Origin: Micromonospora sp. NBC_00421
Lineage (GTDB): Bacteria > Actinomycetota > Actinomycetes > Mycobacteriales > Micromonosporaceae
Assembly: GCF_036017915.1 (NCBI RefSeq)
Contig: NZ_CP107929.1
Location: forward strand, 248,001-312,000
Length of the DNA: 64,000 bases
Reading direction: 5' to 3'
A model generated the notes under the pieces. The model saw only the letters and a list, made by a program, of their open reading frames with translations. It was not told the DNA's origin and did no database searches. How positions within the stretch are numbered: position 1 is the first letter of the stretch; each line of letters starts with the position of its first letter. Both the position numbers and the translations under genes were made by a program. Below, piece after piece: positions 34,158 to 42,659 of the stretch.

Positions 34158-34919
34158 TCAGCCCAGCGCGCGCCAGAGCAGGTAGAGGCCGATCGTCGTA
34201 CCGAAGCAGACGATCAGCGACCGGAGCACCACCGGCGGCAGCCGACGGGTCACCCGGGCGCCCACGTACCCGCCGAACATGGTGGCCGGCGCGACCACCG
34301 CCACCGCCGCCCAGTTCACCGGCCCGAACAGGGCGAACACCACAAGCGTGGTCAACCCCACCACGGCGGAGAGCAGGTTCTTCACCGCCGACACCCGGGC
34401 CAGCGTCGCGTCCAACACCAGGGCCAGGCCGGCGACCAGCATCACCCCCAGCGCCGCGCCGAAGTAGCCGCCGTACACCGTGCCGACCGCGACCATCGCC
34501 TGCACCGTGAGGGTACGGCGGCGCGTGCCCAGGTCGGCCGGGTGACCGACCAGCCGGCGCAGCGGCCCCTGGAAGGCCAGCACCGCCGTGGCCCCGAGCA
34601 CCAGGAACGGCACCACCAGCTCGAACGCCCGCGCCGGGGTGGCCAGCAGGAGCAGGCAGCCGACACCCGTGCCGAGCACCGCCGTCGGCAGCAACGGCCA
34701 CAGCGTCCGCCGGGGCGGCAGGTCCATCCGGCTGCCCGCCACACTCGCCACGTAGCCGGGAAAGACCGACACCGAGTTGCTGACGTTGGCCGCGACAGGC
34801 GGCAGACCCACCGCGATCATCGCCGGAAAGGTGATCAGCGAACCACCGCCGGCCGCCGCGTTCACCGTGCCCGCGGCGAGACCGGCGACGAGCAGCAGCG
34901 CGGCATCGGAGAGGTCCAT
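34158..34919 (-). CDS. TauE/SafE family sulfite/organosulfur exporter-like protein
   Basis: A 253-residue membrane protein with about eight helices and the family N-terminal motif LAAGTVNAAAGGGSLITFPAM, plus the internally repeated second-half motif (TLARVSAVKNLLSAVVGLTT, FGGYVGARVTRRLPP). TauE/SafE proteins export sulfite or sulfoacetate or related anions; the substrate is not determinable. It converges on the MFS gene with 52 bases between stops. Confidence 0.88.
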   Translation of the reverse strand: MDLSDAALLLVAGLAAGTVNAAAGGGSLITFPAMIAVGLPPVAANVSNSVSVFPGYVASVAGSRMDLPPRRTLWPLLPTAVLGTGVGCLLLLATPARAFELVVPFLVLGATAVLAFQGPLRRLVGHPADLGTRRRTLTVQAMVAVGTVYGGYFGAALGVMLVAGLALVLDATLARVSAVKNLLSAVVGLTTLVVFALFGPVNWAAVAVVAPATMFGGYVGARVTRRLPPVVLRSLIVCFGTTIGLYLLWRALG

Positions 34920-35035
34920 GGTGCCCAGAGGCTAGTACGCCCTGATCAGCGCGCTCCCACCGCGTCAACCGCGTACCATTCTCGGCTTCGTCGCGGCGCG
35001 GACCGGGGCGGCATCGGTGGGGCACGTCGCGTCGT

Positions 35036-35041
35036 TAGGAT
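35036..35041 (+). promoter_or_regulatory. -10 element of the RNase P RNA gene
   Basis: TAGGAT ends 7 bases before the predicted 5' end of the RNase P RNA at 35048, the expected distance to a transcription start. The -35 (around 35013-35018, ATCGGT) is weak. Confidence 0.5.
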
Positions 35042-35047
35042 GGGAGC

Positions 35048-35479
<432 letters not shown>

Positions 35480-35481
35480 CC

Positions 35482-35517
35482 ACCAGCTCAGAGCCGTGAT
35501 CAAGGCTCTGAGCTGGT
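35482..35517 (+). terminator. Terminator of the RNase P RNA gene
   Basis: ACCAGCTCAGAGCC (35482-35495) and GGCTCTGAGCTGGT (35504-35517) form a perfect 14-bp stem with an 8-base loop, followed by TCTATGTT. Confidence 0.85.
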
Positions 35518-35732
35518 TCTATGTTCGGGCGTCGATGGTCGTCCAGCCATGTCCAGCCGTAGCAGGTGTGAAGCTCGGCGCGGATCTTGATGAGACGCAC
35601 GAAGATCGGCCGGGTGAACTGAGGCCCGGCCGCGTCGGCCAGCCCGCCGAGTCGAAGCAGGTAACCCTCGATGATCACGCCGTGGACGATGGCCCGCGAG
35701 AAGGGTGACAGCGGCGAAGCCTCGTTCTACGG

Positions 35733-35747
35733 TCGTTCATTGAACGA
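35733..35747. promoter_or_regulatory. 15-bp operator-like palindrome
   Basis: TCGTTCATTGAACGA is a perfect dyad (7+1+7) 24 bases before the ATG of the NTF2-like gene, in a TetR-operator-like position. No regulator gene is adjacent. Confidence 0.55.
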
Positions 35748-35771
35748 GCGTCGAACGAAGGGATCGAGGCG

Positions 35772-36203
35772 ATGGCCGTCACGTCACGCGAGATCGTCGA
35801 GCGGCTGCTACAGGCGGGTCGCGACCTGGATATCGAAGCGTTCGTAGAGGTGATGGCACCCGACGGGTACATCGAGTGGCCGTACCGGCCGCCCGGCGTC
35901 CCCGCGCGGGTGCGGGGCCGCGCGGAGATCCGCAGGCACCTGGCCGGGGTGGCCGGGGCGCTGGTGCGGTTCGACGAGTACCGCGATGTCGTCGTGCACG
36001 AGACCACCGACCCGGAGGTCATCATCGTGGAGTACGAGGCACACGGCGTCCTCACTGCCACCGCCGAGCCGTTCCACCAGCAGGTCATCGCCGTGTTCCG
36101 GGTGAAGAACGGGCAGGTCGTGTCGTACCGCGACTACATCAACCCGCTGCCCTTGATGGAAGCGCTCGCGAGCCTCGGCGGCACCCGCCGGACCGGTGTG
36201 TAG
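35772..36203 (+). CDS. NTF2-like (SnoaL/PhzA-B type) protein
   Basis: A 143-residue NTF2-fold protein: SREIVERLLQAGRDLDIEAFVEVMAPDGYIEWPYRPPG, RVRGRAEIRRHLAG, VIIVEYEAHGVL and VIAVFRVKNGQVVSYRDYINPLPL. The pattern resembles PhzA/PhzB-like and ketosteroid-isomerase-like proteins; the reaction is unknown. A palindrome TCGTTCATTGAACGA overlapping the probable promoter suggests control by an unlinked repressor. It stands alone between the RNase P RNA gene and a lipoprotein gene transcribed the opposite way. Confidence 0.85.
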   Translation: MAVTSREIVERLLQAGRDLDIEAFVEVMAPDGYIEWPYRPPGVPARVRGRAEIRRHLAGVAGALVRFDEYRDVVVHETTDPEVIIVEYEAHGVLTATAEPFHQQVIAVFRVKNGQVVSYRDYINPLPLMEALASLGGTRRTGV

Positions 36204-36214
36204 CTGCGGCAGGG

Positions 36215-36697
36215 TCAGGTGTGGTCGCGGCAGCCGACCTGGTCGCCGAGCTCCTTCGGGATGCCGTACGGGCGGCATTCCAGCGCACTGCCCTCGCCGA
36301 TCTTCTTCCACCCGCTCGCCGAGTGCGTGAAGAGCAGCACGCCGTCGCCCTGTTGCGCCGGGTCGACGGCGATCACCCCGGCGGTCGCCCACTGCCGGGC
36401 ACACCTGATCTGGTCGGGGTCGATCCGGTGCGTCTTTCTGTCCAGCCCCGATGCCTGCTGGAGGGTGGCGGCGCTGACCGGGCAGGCCGCCCTGGTGGCC
36501 GCCGGCGTGGCGGCCACCGCCCTACGCGTCGGGGATGGGCTGTCGGGTGACGGGGCAGCGCCGGTGGTGGCCGTTGTGCCGGGTACGGGCGACGCGGTGC
36601 CGGAACCGGCCACCGGGTCGGGTGCGGTGGTGTCGCAGGCGGCCAGAGCCGCCAGCAGGACGACGGGCATGAGGACTCGCAGGTTCTTCAGTGACAT
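36215..36697 (-). CDS. Putative lipoprotein
   Basis: A 160-residue secreted lipoprotein: signal MSLKNLRVLMPVVLLAALAAC with lipobox LAAC, then a Thr/Pro/Ser-rich spacer of about 50 residues and a small C-terminal domain containing CPVSAATLQQASGLDRKTH, RCARQWATAGVIAVD and ECRPYGIPKELG. The downstream cysteines may form disulfides. ATG 36697 has GGAGG four bases before AACG; it is preferred over upstream in-frame starts because it begins the signal peptide. The C-terminal domain resembles small secreted actinobacterial proteins of unknown function. Confidence 0.82.
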   Translation of the reverse strand: MSLKNLRVLMPVVLLAALAACDTTAPDPVAGSGTASPVPGTTATTGAAPSPDSPSPTRRAVAATPAATRAACPVSAATLQQASGLDRKTHRIDPDQIRCARQWATAGVIAVDPAQQGDGVLLFTHSASGWKKIGEGSALECRPYGIPKELGDQVGCRDHT

Positions 36698-36922
36698 CGT
36701 TCCTCCGGTCCGGACGGCGACGCTGCTTTGTCGATACACCCCCGACCGGCGCACCAGGTTGCAGCCGGGTCGGAATCCGATCAGGTCTTCTCTCAACGTC
36801 TCGGCGGGCGGTGGAACGACAGAGGCGTCCGAGAAGTCGCCGTGGGCGGGCATCGCGCTCGGCTGGGCCGGGCATCGACGTCGCCGGCGGACGGTGCCGA
36901 CGTCGATGCCCGGAGGTTCAGG

Positions 36923-38356
36923 TCAGGTGGCGCACCCGTGCGGCCTGTCGGCCGTGAGGTCGGCCAGCGAGCACATCCTCAACAGCGGATAGTGCGGCCC
37001 CATCACGGTGGCGGCGGTCTCCGCCGAGCTGTCCACCGGCACGTTCTGGGTGGCGTGCGGGAAACCGGCGACCGGCATCAGGTTGCGCAGCAGGACCATG
37101 TGCGGGGCCGCCGGGTAGGAGACGGAGAACGGCAGGAAGGTGGCGTCGTCCACCGCCTCGATCGCCGTCCGCTGCTGCTCCCGGCCGAGCACGTACGTGT
37201 AGTAGCCGTGCCGGTCGAGGCGGGTGTCGTCGTCGTAGCGGCAGCCGAGGCTCGCCGGCGCGTCGGTGAACCGGTTGATCACGACGGGCTTGACCTGGCC
37301 GCCGAGATTGGTGCACATCGAGAAGTAGCGCAGGTCGGTGTGCCGGCGCGGCCAGACGCCCGGATGGTTGCCGGAGACCGTGCGGGGCGCCCGGCCCCGG
37401 ATCACCACGACCTGGTCCGCCGCCGGCGGAGTTACCCAGGCGCCGAGATACGCGTTGTCCGGGTTCGGCGCGAGGTTCTCCACCTCGGACGTTCGGGTGA
37501 AGAGCTTCTGCCCGGTCTCCTCCGGCAACCCCGGCCCACCTGGCCCACCCGGCCCACCTGGCCCACCTGGCCCACCTGGTCCGCCGGGCCCAGGTCCGCC
37601 TGGATGTCCAGGGCCCCCAGGGTGATGTCCGGGTACGCCCGGCCCGCCCCCGGGATGCCCAGGCCCGCCGGGCCCACCCGCGCCGGACCTTCCCGTGTCC
37701 GCCACCGCTGCCGTGGTGGGGGCGATGCCTCCCGAGGTGCAGGGCGGCAGGGTCTGCGGCACCCCGTCGAGGGTGAGGGTGATGATGGGCAGGACCACCG
37801 TCGCATCGCCACCGGCCGGCAGGTAGACCCGGAAGATCACCGATGCCTTCGCGCCGGGCAGGGCCTCCTCGCGGGCCAGGGGCATTCGGTTGGTCTGGCC
37901 GACGGCCACCTCGGGGCTGATGGTGAGGGTGAACCGGCCGCCCGGCGACGCGGCGGTCTGCCACGGATTCAGGCTGCCCGTGTCCGGTGTGATCAGGTAA
38001 TCCGGCATGCTGGAGCTGACACCATTACGCGTGAAGTAGGTGGGCTTGTCGTCGTACACGTTGAAAGACGCGTATCTGGCGTCGGGAAAGACCCCGGAGA
38101 TGGTGATTTCCAGGCCGGGCGTCACCGGATAGACGGTTGACCAGTAGGTGGCGGCGGTGTCCGGCCAGTAGGCGTTCAGGCTTGTCGCCCCGTACTTCGA
38201 CGACCAGGCGCAGGTCGGCATGCTGACGGCGGCGGCGGAACGTTCCGCCTCGGCGGGGGTGGCTACCAGGGGAATGGCCAGTGCGATCAGCCCGGACAGC
38301 AACAGGAATGGCCGACGCGTGACCCGCGTCGCTGGTGCGAGTACGGAGAGTGGCAT
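36923..38356 (-). CDS. Secreted protein with collagen-like Gly-Pro repeat region
   Basis: The 477-residue protein has a Sec signal (RRPFLLLSGLIALAIPLVATPAEA) and two globular halves separated by about 60 residues of Gly-X-Y-like repeats (GGPGGPGHPGGGPGVPGHH..., then GPGGPGGPGGPGG). The first half includes MPTCAWSSKYGATSLNAYWP, the second LGAWVTPPAADQVVVIRGRA and RYFSMCTNLGGQVKPVV. The sequence brings to mind DUF1254/DUF1214-like envelope proteins but no firm family was recognised. The flanking DNA before the start carries several dyads and direct repeats. Subcellular location outside the membrane is clear; function is not. Confidence 0.8.
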   Translation of the reverse strand: MPLSVLAPATRVTRRPFLLLSGLIALAIPLVATPAEAERSAAAVSMPTCAWSSKYGATSLNAYWPDTAATYWSTVYPVTPGLEITISGVFPDARYASFNVYDDKPTYFTRNGVSSSMPDYLITPDTGSLNPWQTAASPGGRFTLTISPEVAVGQTNRMPLAREEALPGAKASVIFRVYLPAGGDATVVLPIITLTLDGVPQTLPPCTSGGIAPTTAAVADTGRSGAGGPGGPGHPGGGPGVPGHHPGGPGHPGGPGPGGPGGPGGPGGPGGPGGPGLPEETGQKLFTRTSEVENLAPNPDNAYLGAWVTPPAADQVVVIRGRAPRTVSGNHPGVWPRRHTDLRYFSMCTNLGGQVKPVVINRFTDAPASLGCRYDDDTRLDRHGYYTYVLGREQQRTAIEAVDDATFLPFSVSYPAAPHMVLLRNLMPVAGFPHATQNVPVDSSAETAATVMGPHYPLLRMCSLADLTADRPHGCAT

Positions 38357-38377
38357 GCGTCGACTTGATCAGAAACT

Positions 38378-38389
38378 TGTGTCGACACA
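38378..38389. promoter_or_regulatory. 12-bp perfect palindrome near the secreted protein start
   Basis: TGTGTCGACACA lies 22 bases upstream of the reverse-strand ATG at 38356, overlapping its likely promoter. A repressor site is inferred. Confidence 0.5.
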
Positions 38390-38440
38390 GTTACTTTCGC
38401 GGTCAATTATCGTTGCTGCGTCGAGCGCCCCGGCCCATCT

Positions 38441-38500
38441 GTGATAACTATTTCCCGGCAGTGATGACTATTTCGGGAAAGCCAGATCCGGGATATCTGG
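38441..38500. promoter_or_regulatory. Direct and inverted repeats in an AT-richer regulatory region
   Basis: GTGATAACTATTTC (38441-38454) and GTGATGACTATTTC (38461-38474) are direct repeats exactly 20 bases apart. TTTCCCG/CGGGAAA forms an inverted pair across them, and CCAGAT (38482-38487) pairs with ATCTGG (38495-38500). The helical-phase spacing suggests tandem binding of a dimeric regulator. The only correctly oriented nearby gene is the secreted protein at 36923-38356. Confidence 0.5.
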
Positions 38501-38645
38501 TCGGGTGGTGCGGTGGAGTGTGGACAGCGGCCGGGATTCGCCCGTTCAAGAAGGTCTCCGACCTGGGTGGGCAGGTGCGGCCGGCTACCCCCGGCCCGGG
38601 CGGCCGGGGGCACGGCGTGCTCCGCCGTCGCCCCCGCCGTCCGGA

Positions 38646-39134
38646 TCAGGCCTTCATCGGTACGCGGGTCAGCAGCGCCGCGAGGCGGCCGGCCACTCCC
38701 GGAGCGTGCAGGTGTAGCCGGGCGACGTTGACGGCGTCCGTGCCGACCACGGCGAGCAGGGCCTGCTCGCTGACCGCGTAGACGCTCAGGTAACCGCCCT
38801 GGTTGCGTACCGTGGACTGTTGGAAGTCTCCCTGGCCGAGCCGCATCCCGACCTGCCGGCCGAGGCCGAAGGTGGTCGCGGCGAGCGCGGCCAGGTCGTT
38901 CGGGTCCACCTCGTTCTGCAGATTGTGCGTGATGAGCAGACCGTCGACGCCGCCCAGCACGCAGCCGTGCACCCCCGGGATCTGGTGCCGCAGTTCCGCC
39001 AGCTCGCGACCGATCGCCGGATACGGCAACGAGCGGTCCCCGGCGAGCGACGGCGGGAGCGGCCGGGCGGCCGGCAGCTTGGTGGCGCGCGCGGAGCGGC
39101 GGGGCAGGATCGTCTCGGTCTTGTCTGCGCTCAC
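38646..39134 (-). CDS. Roadblock/LC7 domain protein (second of a pair)
   Basis: A 162-residue protein with a disordered basic N-terminus and a roadblock/LC7 domain (GRELAELRHQIPGVHGCVLGGVDGLLITHN, LAALAATTFGLGRQVG, GYLSVYAVSEQALLAVVG). Bacterial roadblock proteins usually partner Ras-like GTPases (MglA/MglB type) or gas-vesicle and conservon clusters. Its GTG start overlaps the stop of the upstream roadblock gene by four bases. No GTPase, sensor kinase or DUF742 gene is next to it, so the partner must lie elsewhere. Confidence 0.85.
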   Translation of the reverse strand: MSADKTETILPRRSARATKLPAARPLPPSLAGDRSLPYPAIGRELAELRHQIPGVHGCVLGGVDGLLITHNLQNEVDPNDLAALAATTFGLGRQVGMRLGQGDFQQSTVRNQGGYLSVYAVSEQALLAVVGTDAVNVARLHLHAPGVAGRLAALLTRVPMKA

Positions 39135-39502
39135 AGTTCCAGGCTCTCCTCGATGGTGCGCAGCTGGTGCCGGGCCATGGCCAGGTTGGCCCGGCTCTTG
39201 CTCACCATCAGATAGAGGAACAGGCCCTTGCCGGTGCGGCCGGTCAGCGGACGGATCAGGTGGTACTGGCTGCCGAGTGTGATCAGGATGTCCTCGATCT
39301 CATCCTCGATCTTGAGCATTTCCAGGGTGCGCATCTTGGCGCGGACGACGTCGGTGTTGCCGGCGGCGGCGACGGTCAGATCGATCTCGCCGGTGCCACC
39401 GGCCACGCCGAGGGTCATTCCGCTGCTGTAGTCGACGAGCGCCACCCCGATCGCTCCGTCGATACTCATCGCGTTCTTCAGGGCGACGTCCAGGCTAGCC
39501 AC
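39131..39502 (-). CDS. Roadblock-like protein (first of a pair)
   Basis: A 123-residue protein with roadblock-like sequence (LDVALKNAMSIDGAIGVALVDYSSGMTLG, DIEDILITLGSQYHLIRPL, GLFLYLMVSKSRANLAMARHQL). GTG 39502 is chosen because GGGAG lies 9 bases upstream and conserved sequence begins there; an in-frame upstream start at 39607 would add 35 unlike residues. It is translationally coupled to the following roadblock gene, so the products may form a heterodimer. Confidence 0.8.
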   Translation of the reverse strand: MASLDVALKNAMSIDGAIGVALVDYSSGMTLGVAGGTGEIDLTVAAAGNTDVVRAKMRTLEMLKIEDEIEDILITLGSQYHLIRPLTGRTGKGLFLYLMVSKSRANLAMARHQLRTIEESLEL

Positions 39503-39810
39503 GGTGGTGTTCTCCCGGTTCGACAGGGCGGCGCCGTCGACACCTTCGTCGTCCCGCCCAGCTGACGGGCGGGGGCAGCGCCGCAAGAGGTCTGACGAGG
39601 CTCGCACACACCCTCGCCCGGTCGCATCCGGGGCAGGCGCATCGACCTGTCCGGCCGACCAGGGTCGGCCGGCGGTCCCGTCAAGAGGACCATGCCGAAG
39701 GATGGTTCATCTCGGGGCGAGCTGATACCAAGTACCTGCTCCGGACGGTAGGGGCGGAAGTCCCTCATTCCCGCGCCAGTAGCCGTACCCCGGACAGCGC
39801 GGACGAGGGC

Positions 39811-41073
39811 TCAGCCGGACCAGGCGACGATCCGGGCCACCCGGTCGAAGTGCCGGGTCAACTCCGCGTCGAGGCGCTCCATCCGGCTCTCGTCCAGCGT
39901 CACCGCCGGCTCGTGGGTGGCGCGGGCGGCGAGCATCCGGTGGCGCAGCCCGGCCGGCGGGTGCGAGGCGAACAGCGACGCCTGTTCCCGGACCGACAAC
40001 TGGCGGACCAGTGGCATGCGCCCGGCCGCCGCCGTCCTGGCCTGCGCCACCCCGGACCGCCACTGTCGTGGCCCCTGCCCGGCCCGGGACGCCTGCCGCA
40101 CCACCAGGGCCACCGAGTCCCCACTGAGTAGGACGTCGAGCAGGTCGCGCGCACCGGTGCTGCCCGCCGTCCGGGCGGCTAACTCGTCGGCGAGGTACTC
40201 GGCCCGCTGACTGTCCCGCAACGCCGTCCAGACCAGCAGCAGGTGGACGCCGAAGAGCAGCCGGGACAGTACCCACGAGACCGCCCGGCCCAACGCCTCG
40301 CCGACCATCTCCAGCAACCCGCCGGCCCGGTCGGCGGGAGACGGCCGGAACAGGTCGGCGGCGTCGCCGAGCATCGTCAGTGCGGGCTGGGTGACCAGCA
40401 GCCGGCGTACGTCGCCGTTGACGAAGTGCGCCAACTCGTGGCCGATCAGCGCAACGCGCTGCGCCCCGTCGAGGGCGCCCCACAGCGGCAGCCCGAGACA
40501 GAGCACCCGCTGCCGCCGCAGCCCCACCGACGTCGAGTACGCGTTGAAGCTGTCGTCCACCCCGATCACCTGCGGCACGGGCGCTCCGACCGCCGCCGCC
40601 ACCTCCGCGACCAGCGCGTGCAACTCCGGCGCGTGCGAGCGGTCGAGCACCTCCAGATCGGTGCCGAGCCGCCCGAACCGGGGCCGCAGCACCACCGCCA
40701 GCACGACCAGCACCGCCCCGGGGAACACAGCGAGATTCGGGAAAGGGTACGCGAAGAGCAGCCAGCAGCCGAGCCCGGCCAGCGCCAGCACCCCGACCGT
40801 CAACAGCAGTGAGGCGGTCGCCGTCACCACTCCCGCCGTTCCCGGTCCGGCCGATTCCAACGGGCGGCCGACGAGGTCGGCGTACTGCCGACGGTTCAGC
40901 CGGGCGGCGATCCGGTGGGTGCGTCGGTCGACCCATCCCCAGCCGAACTCGGGTGCCCGACACCCCGGGTCGTAGGCGTCCAGGTTCCACTCGCAGTCCG
41001 GGCACCAGGGCATCGCCGCACGTATCGACACCGTCGTCGTCGCGCAGCGCGGACACGTCCCCGGCTCGATCAC
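39811..41073 (-). CDS. M48-family membrane metallopeptidase with N-terminal zinc ribbon
   Basis: About 420 residues. An N-terminal CPRC...CPDC zinc ribbon is followed by two membrane helices (VVTATASLLLTVGVLALAGLGCWLLF and NLAVFPGAVLVVLAVVL), then an M48 peptidase domain with IGVDDSFNAYSTSVGLRRQRV, the zinc site GHELAHFVNGD, and the third-ligand region SQRAEYLADELAAR, ending in FASHPPAGLRHRML. This is HtpX/Ste24-like, acting on membrane or secreted proteins. The start is uncertain: GTG 41073 lies just before the zinc ribbon with no ribosome-binding site; in-frame GTGs at 41112 and 41205 are possible. Confidence 0.85.
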   Translation of the reverse strand: MIEPGTCPRCATTTVSIRAAMPWCPDCEWNLDAYDPGCRAPEFGWGWVDRRTHRIAARLNRRQYADLVGRPLESAGPGTAGVVTATASLLLTVGVLALAGLGCWLLFAYPFPNLAVFPGAVLVVLAVVLRPRFGRLGTDLEVLDRSHAPELHALVAEVAAAVGAPVPQVIGVDDSFNAYSTSVGLRRQRVLCLGLPLWGALDGAQRVALIGHELAHFVNGDVRRLLVTQPALTMLGDAADLFRPSPADRAGGLLEMVGEALGRAVSWVLSRLLFGVHLLLVWTALRDSQRAEYLADELAARTAGSTGARDLLDVLLSGDSVALVVRQASRAGQGPRQWRSGVAQARTAAAGRMPLVRQLSVREQASLFASHPPAGLRHRMLAARATHEPAVTLDESRMERLDAELTRHFDRVARIVAWSG

Positions 41074-41372
41074 GACGTTCGATTCTGCCAGGGGCTGTCG
41101 AAGTCGTACCACCGGCTTCTCGGCTCGCCCGATCCCGCCCACCGCCGACCATTCCGGGGTGGCGTCGCGGTCGGCGGGCCCGCCCCCACGGCCGCTCCCG
41201 GACACGGCCGACGCGGGTGCCGCCGGGACCTGATGGGACAGCCTCCGGGCAGGTCGGGACCGGTTTGACGATTCCGTCTCCGGGGCGTCCGAGCACGTCT
41301 ACTGTGGAAGGGGTCGCGACCAATTGCGGCGATCCGGTGGCGGTCGGGCTGCGCCCGGTGCACAGTGATCTC

Positions 41373-41576
41373 ATGAACGACAGCGGAAGTGGTGGGCACT
41401 ACTACTGGTGCACCCGACACCACCGGGTCGAGACCGATGCCGACGTGTGCCCTGCCAAGCACGTTCTCGGACCGTATCCATCGGCTGCCGACGCGGAGAA
41501 CGCCCTGCAAAAGGTGCAGGAGCGTAACGAGGCGTGGGAGGCCGAAGACGCCCGCTGGGCCGGGGAGGGCAACTGA
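41373..41576 (+). CDS. Small CxH-containing conserved protein
   Basis: A 67-residue protein starting MNDSGSGGHYYWCTRHHRVE, with a Cys/His pair (WCTRHH ... CPAKH) that could bind zinc, then LGPYPSAADAENALQKVQERNEAWEAED, an acidic helix. Similar small proteins are common in streptomycetes and relatives; function is unknown. It is divergent from the M48 peptidase and upstream of the histone-like gene. Confidence 0.78.
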   Translation: MNDSGSGGHYYWCTRHHRVETDADVCPAKHVLGPYPSAADAENALQKVQERNEAWEAEDARWAGEGN

Positions 41577-41658
41577 ACGGCGCGGGACGGCCCGCGTCGA
41601 GGACTCCGTGCCTCCGTGCGGAGGCACGCGGGAGCATGTCCCCAAGGAGGGAACCGAG

Positions 41659-42594
41659 ATGGCCGAAGCAACAAAGGCCACCACCCGCCCGGCCGCGACG
41701 AAGACCGCCGCGGCGGAGCGGACCGCAGGCGCGACCCGGAGCACTGCGGCCCGCCGCTCCATCACGACCACGGCTGCGGCCCGTAAGGCGACGGCAGGCC
41801 GGGCGACGGCGAGCGCGGCGGGTGCCGGCTCGGGCCGGACGCCGGTCGCCGGTATGGCCACGGCCAGGAAGACGGCGGCCGGCAGGACCGGCGCGGCGAA
41901 GAAGGCGACGGCGGCCAAGAGCACCGCCAAGAAGGCTCCCGCGTCGAAGTCGACGGCGAAGAAGGCCCCGGCGGCCAGGAGCACCGCGTCGAAGTCGACC
42001 GCGCGGAAGGCCCCGGCGAAGAAGGCCGCCGGCAAGACCACCGCCGCCGCCCGGAAGACCGCCGGGGCGGCGAAGAAGACCACGGCCACCGCCCGGACCA
42101 CAGCGGCCAAGAAGACCACCGCGGCGAAGCGGACGACAGCGGCAGCGGCGAAGAAGACCACCGCGACCGCCCGCACCGCGGCGAAGAAGACCACGGCCGT
42201 GAAGAAGACGGCGCCCGCGAAGACCACGGCGGCCCGGAAGACGGCGCCCGCGAAGACCACGGCGGCCCGGAAGACGACGCCCGCGAAGACGACGGCGGCC
42301 CGGAAGACCACGACGGCGAAGAAGACGACGCCCGCGAAGAAGACCGCCGCCGCGAAGAAGGCACCGGCCAGGAAGTCGACCGCTAAGACGGCTCCCGCGT
42401 CGAAGTCGACGGCGAAGAAGGCCCCAGCCCGAAAGACGAGCGCGACGACCGCCCGCAAGGCGGCGACGAAGGCGACAGCAAGGAAGACGCCCGCCAAGAA
42501 GGTCACCGCCCGCAAGGCCCCCGGACGTACGGCGGCAGCGCGGGCCACCGCGCCGGCCGGTGCCCGGTCACGCGCCCGGAAGGCCACCGGCTGA
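41659..42594 (+). CDS. Histone H1-like Lys/Ala/Thr-rich protein
   Basis: A 311-residue, extremely basic, low-complexity protein made of repeats such as AARKTAPAKTT and KKTTAAKR, with KAPAKKAAGKTT and ASKSTAKKAPA blocks; no HU or other folded domain precedes them. It resembles the C-terminal tails of eukaryotic H1, of mycobacterial HupB and of bacterial H1-like proteins, so nonspecific DNA compaction is the likely role. AAGGAGG at 41644-41650 fixes the ATG at 41659. The DNA includes near-perfect 33-bp repeats (about 42200-42310), which may expand or contract between strains. Confidence 0.82.
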   Translation: MAEATKATTRPAATKTAAAERTAGATRSTAARRSITTTAAARKATAGRATASAAGAGSGRTPVAGMATARKTAAGRTGAAKKATAAKSTAKKAPASKSTAKKAPAARSTASKSTARKAPAKKAAGKTTAAARKTAGAAKKTTATARTTAAKKTTAAKRTTAAAAKKTTATARTAAKKTTAVKKTAPAKTTAARKTAPAKTTAARKTTPAKTTAARKTTTAKKTTPAKKTAAAKKAPARKSTAKTAPASKSTAKKAPARKTSATTARKAATKATARKTPAKKVTARKAPGRTAAARATAPAGARSRARKATG

Positions 42595-42659
42595 CCGTAC
42601 GGAGACCGTCGCCCGCCTGCCGGAGGGCGGATCACGCGGCACGCTGCCAGGATTGACCC

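Noticed and set aside
36728..38140. A 470-codon + strand frame including Gly-Pro-Pro repeats
   Set aside because: It is antisense to the secreted protein, whose signal peptide and composition are better.
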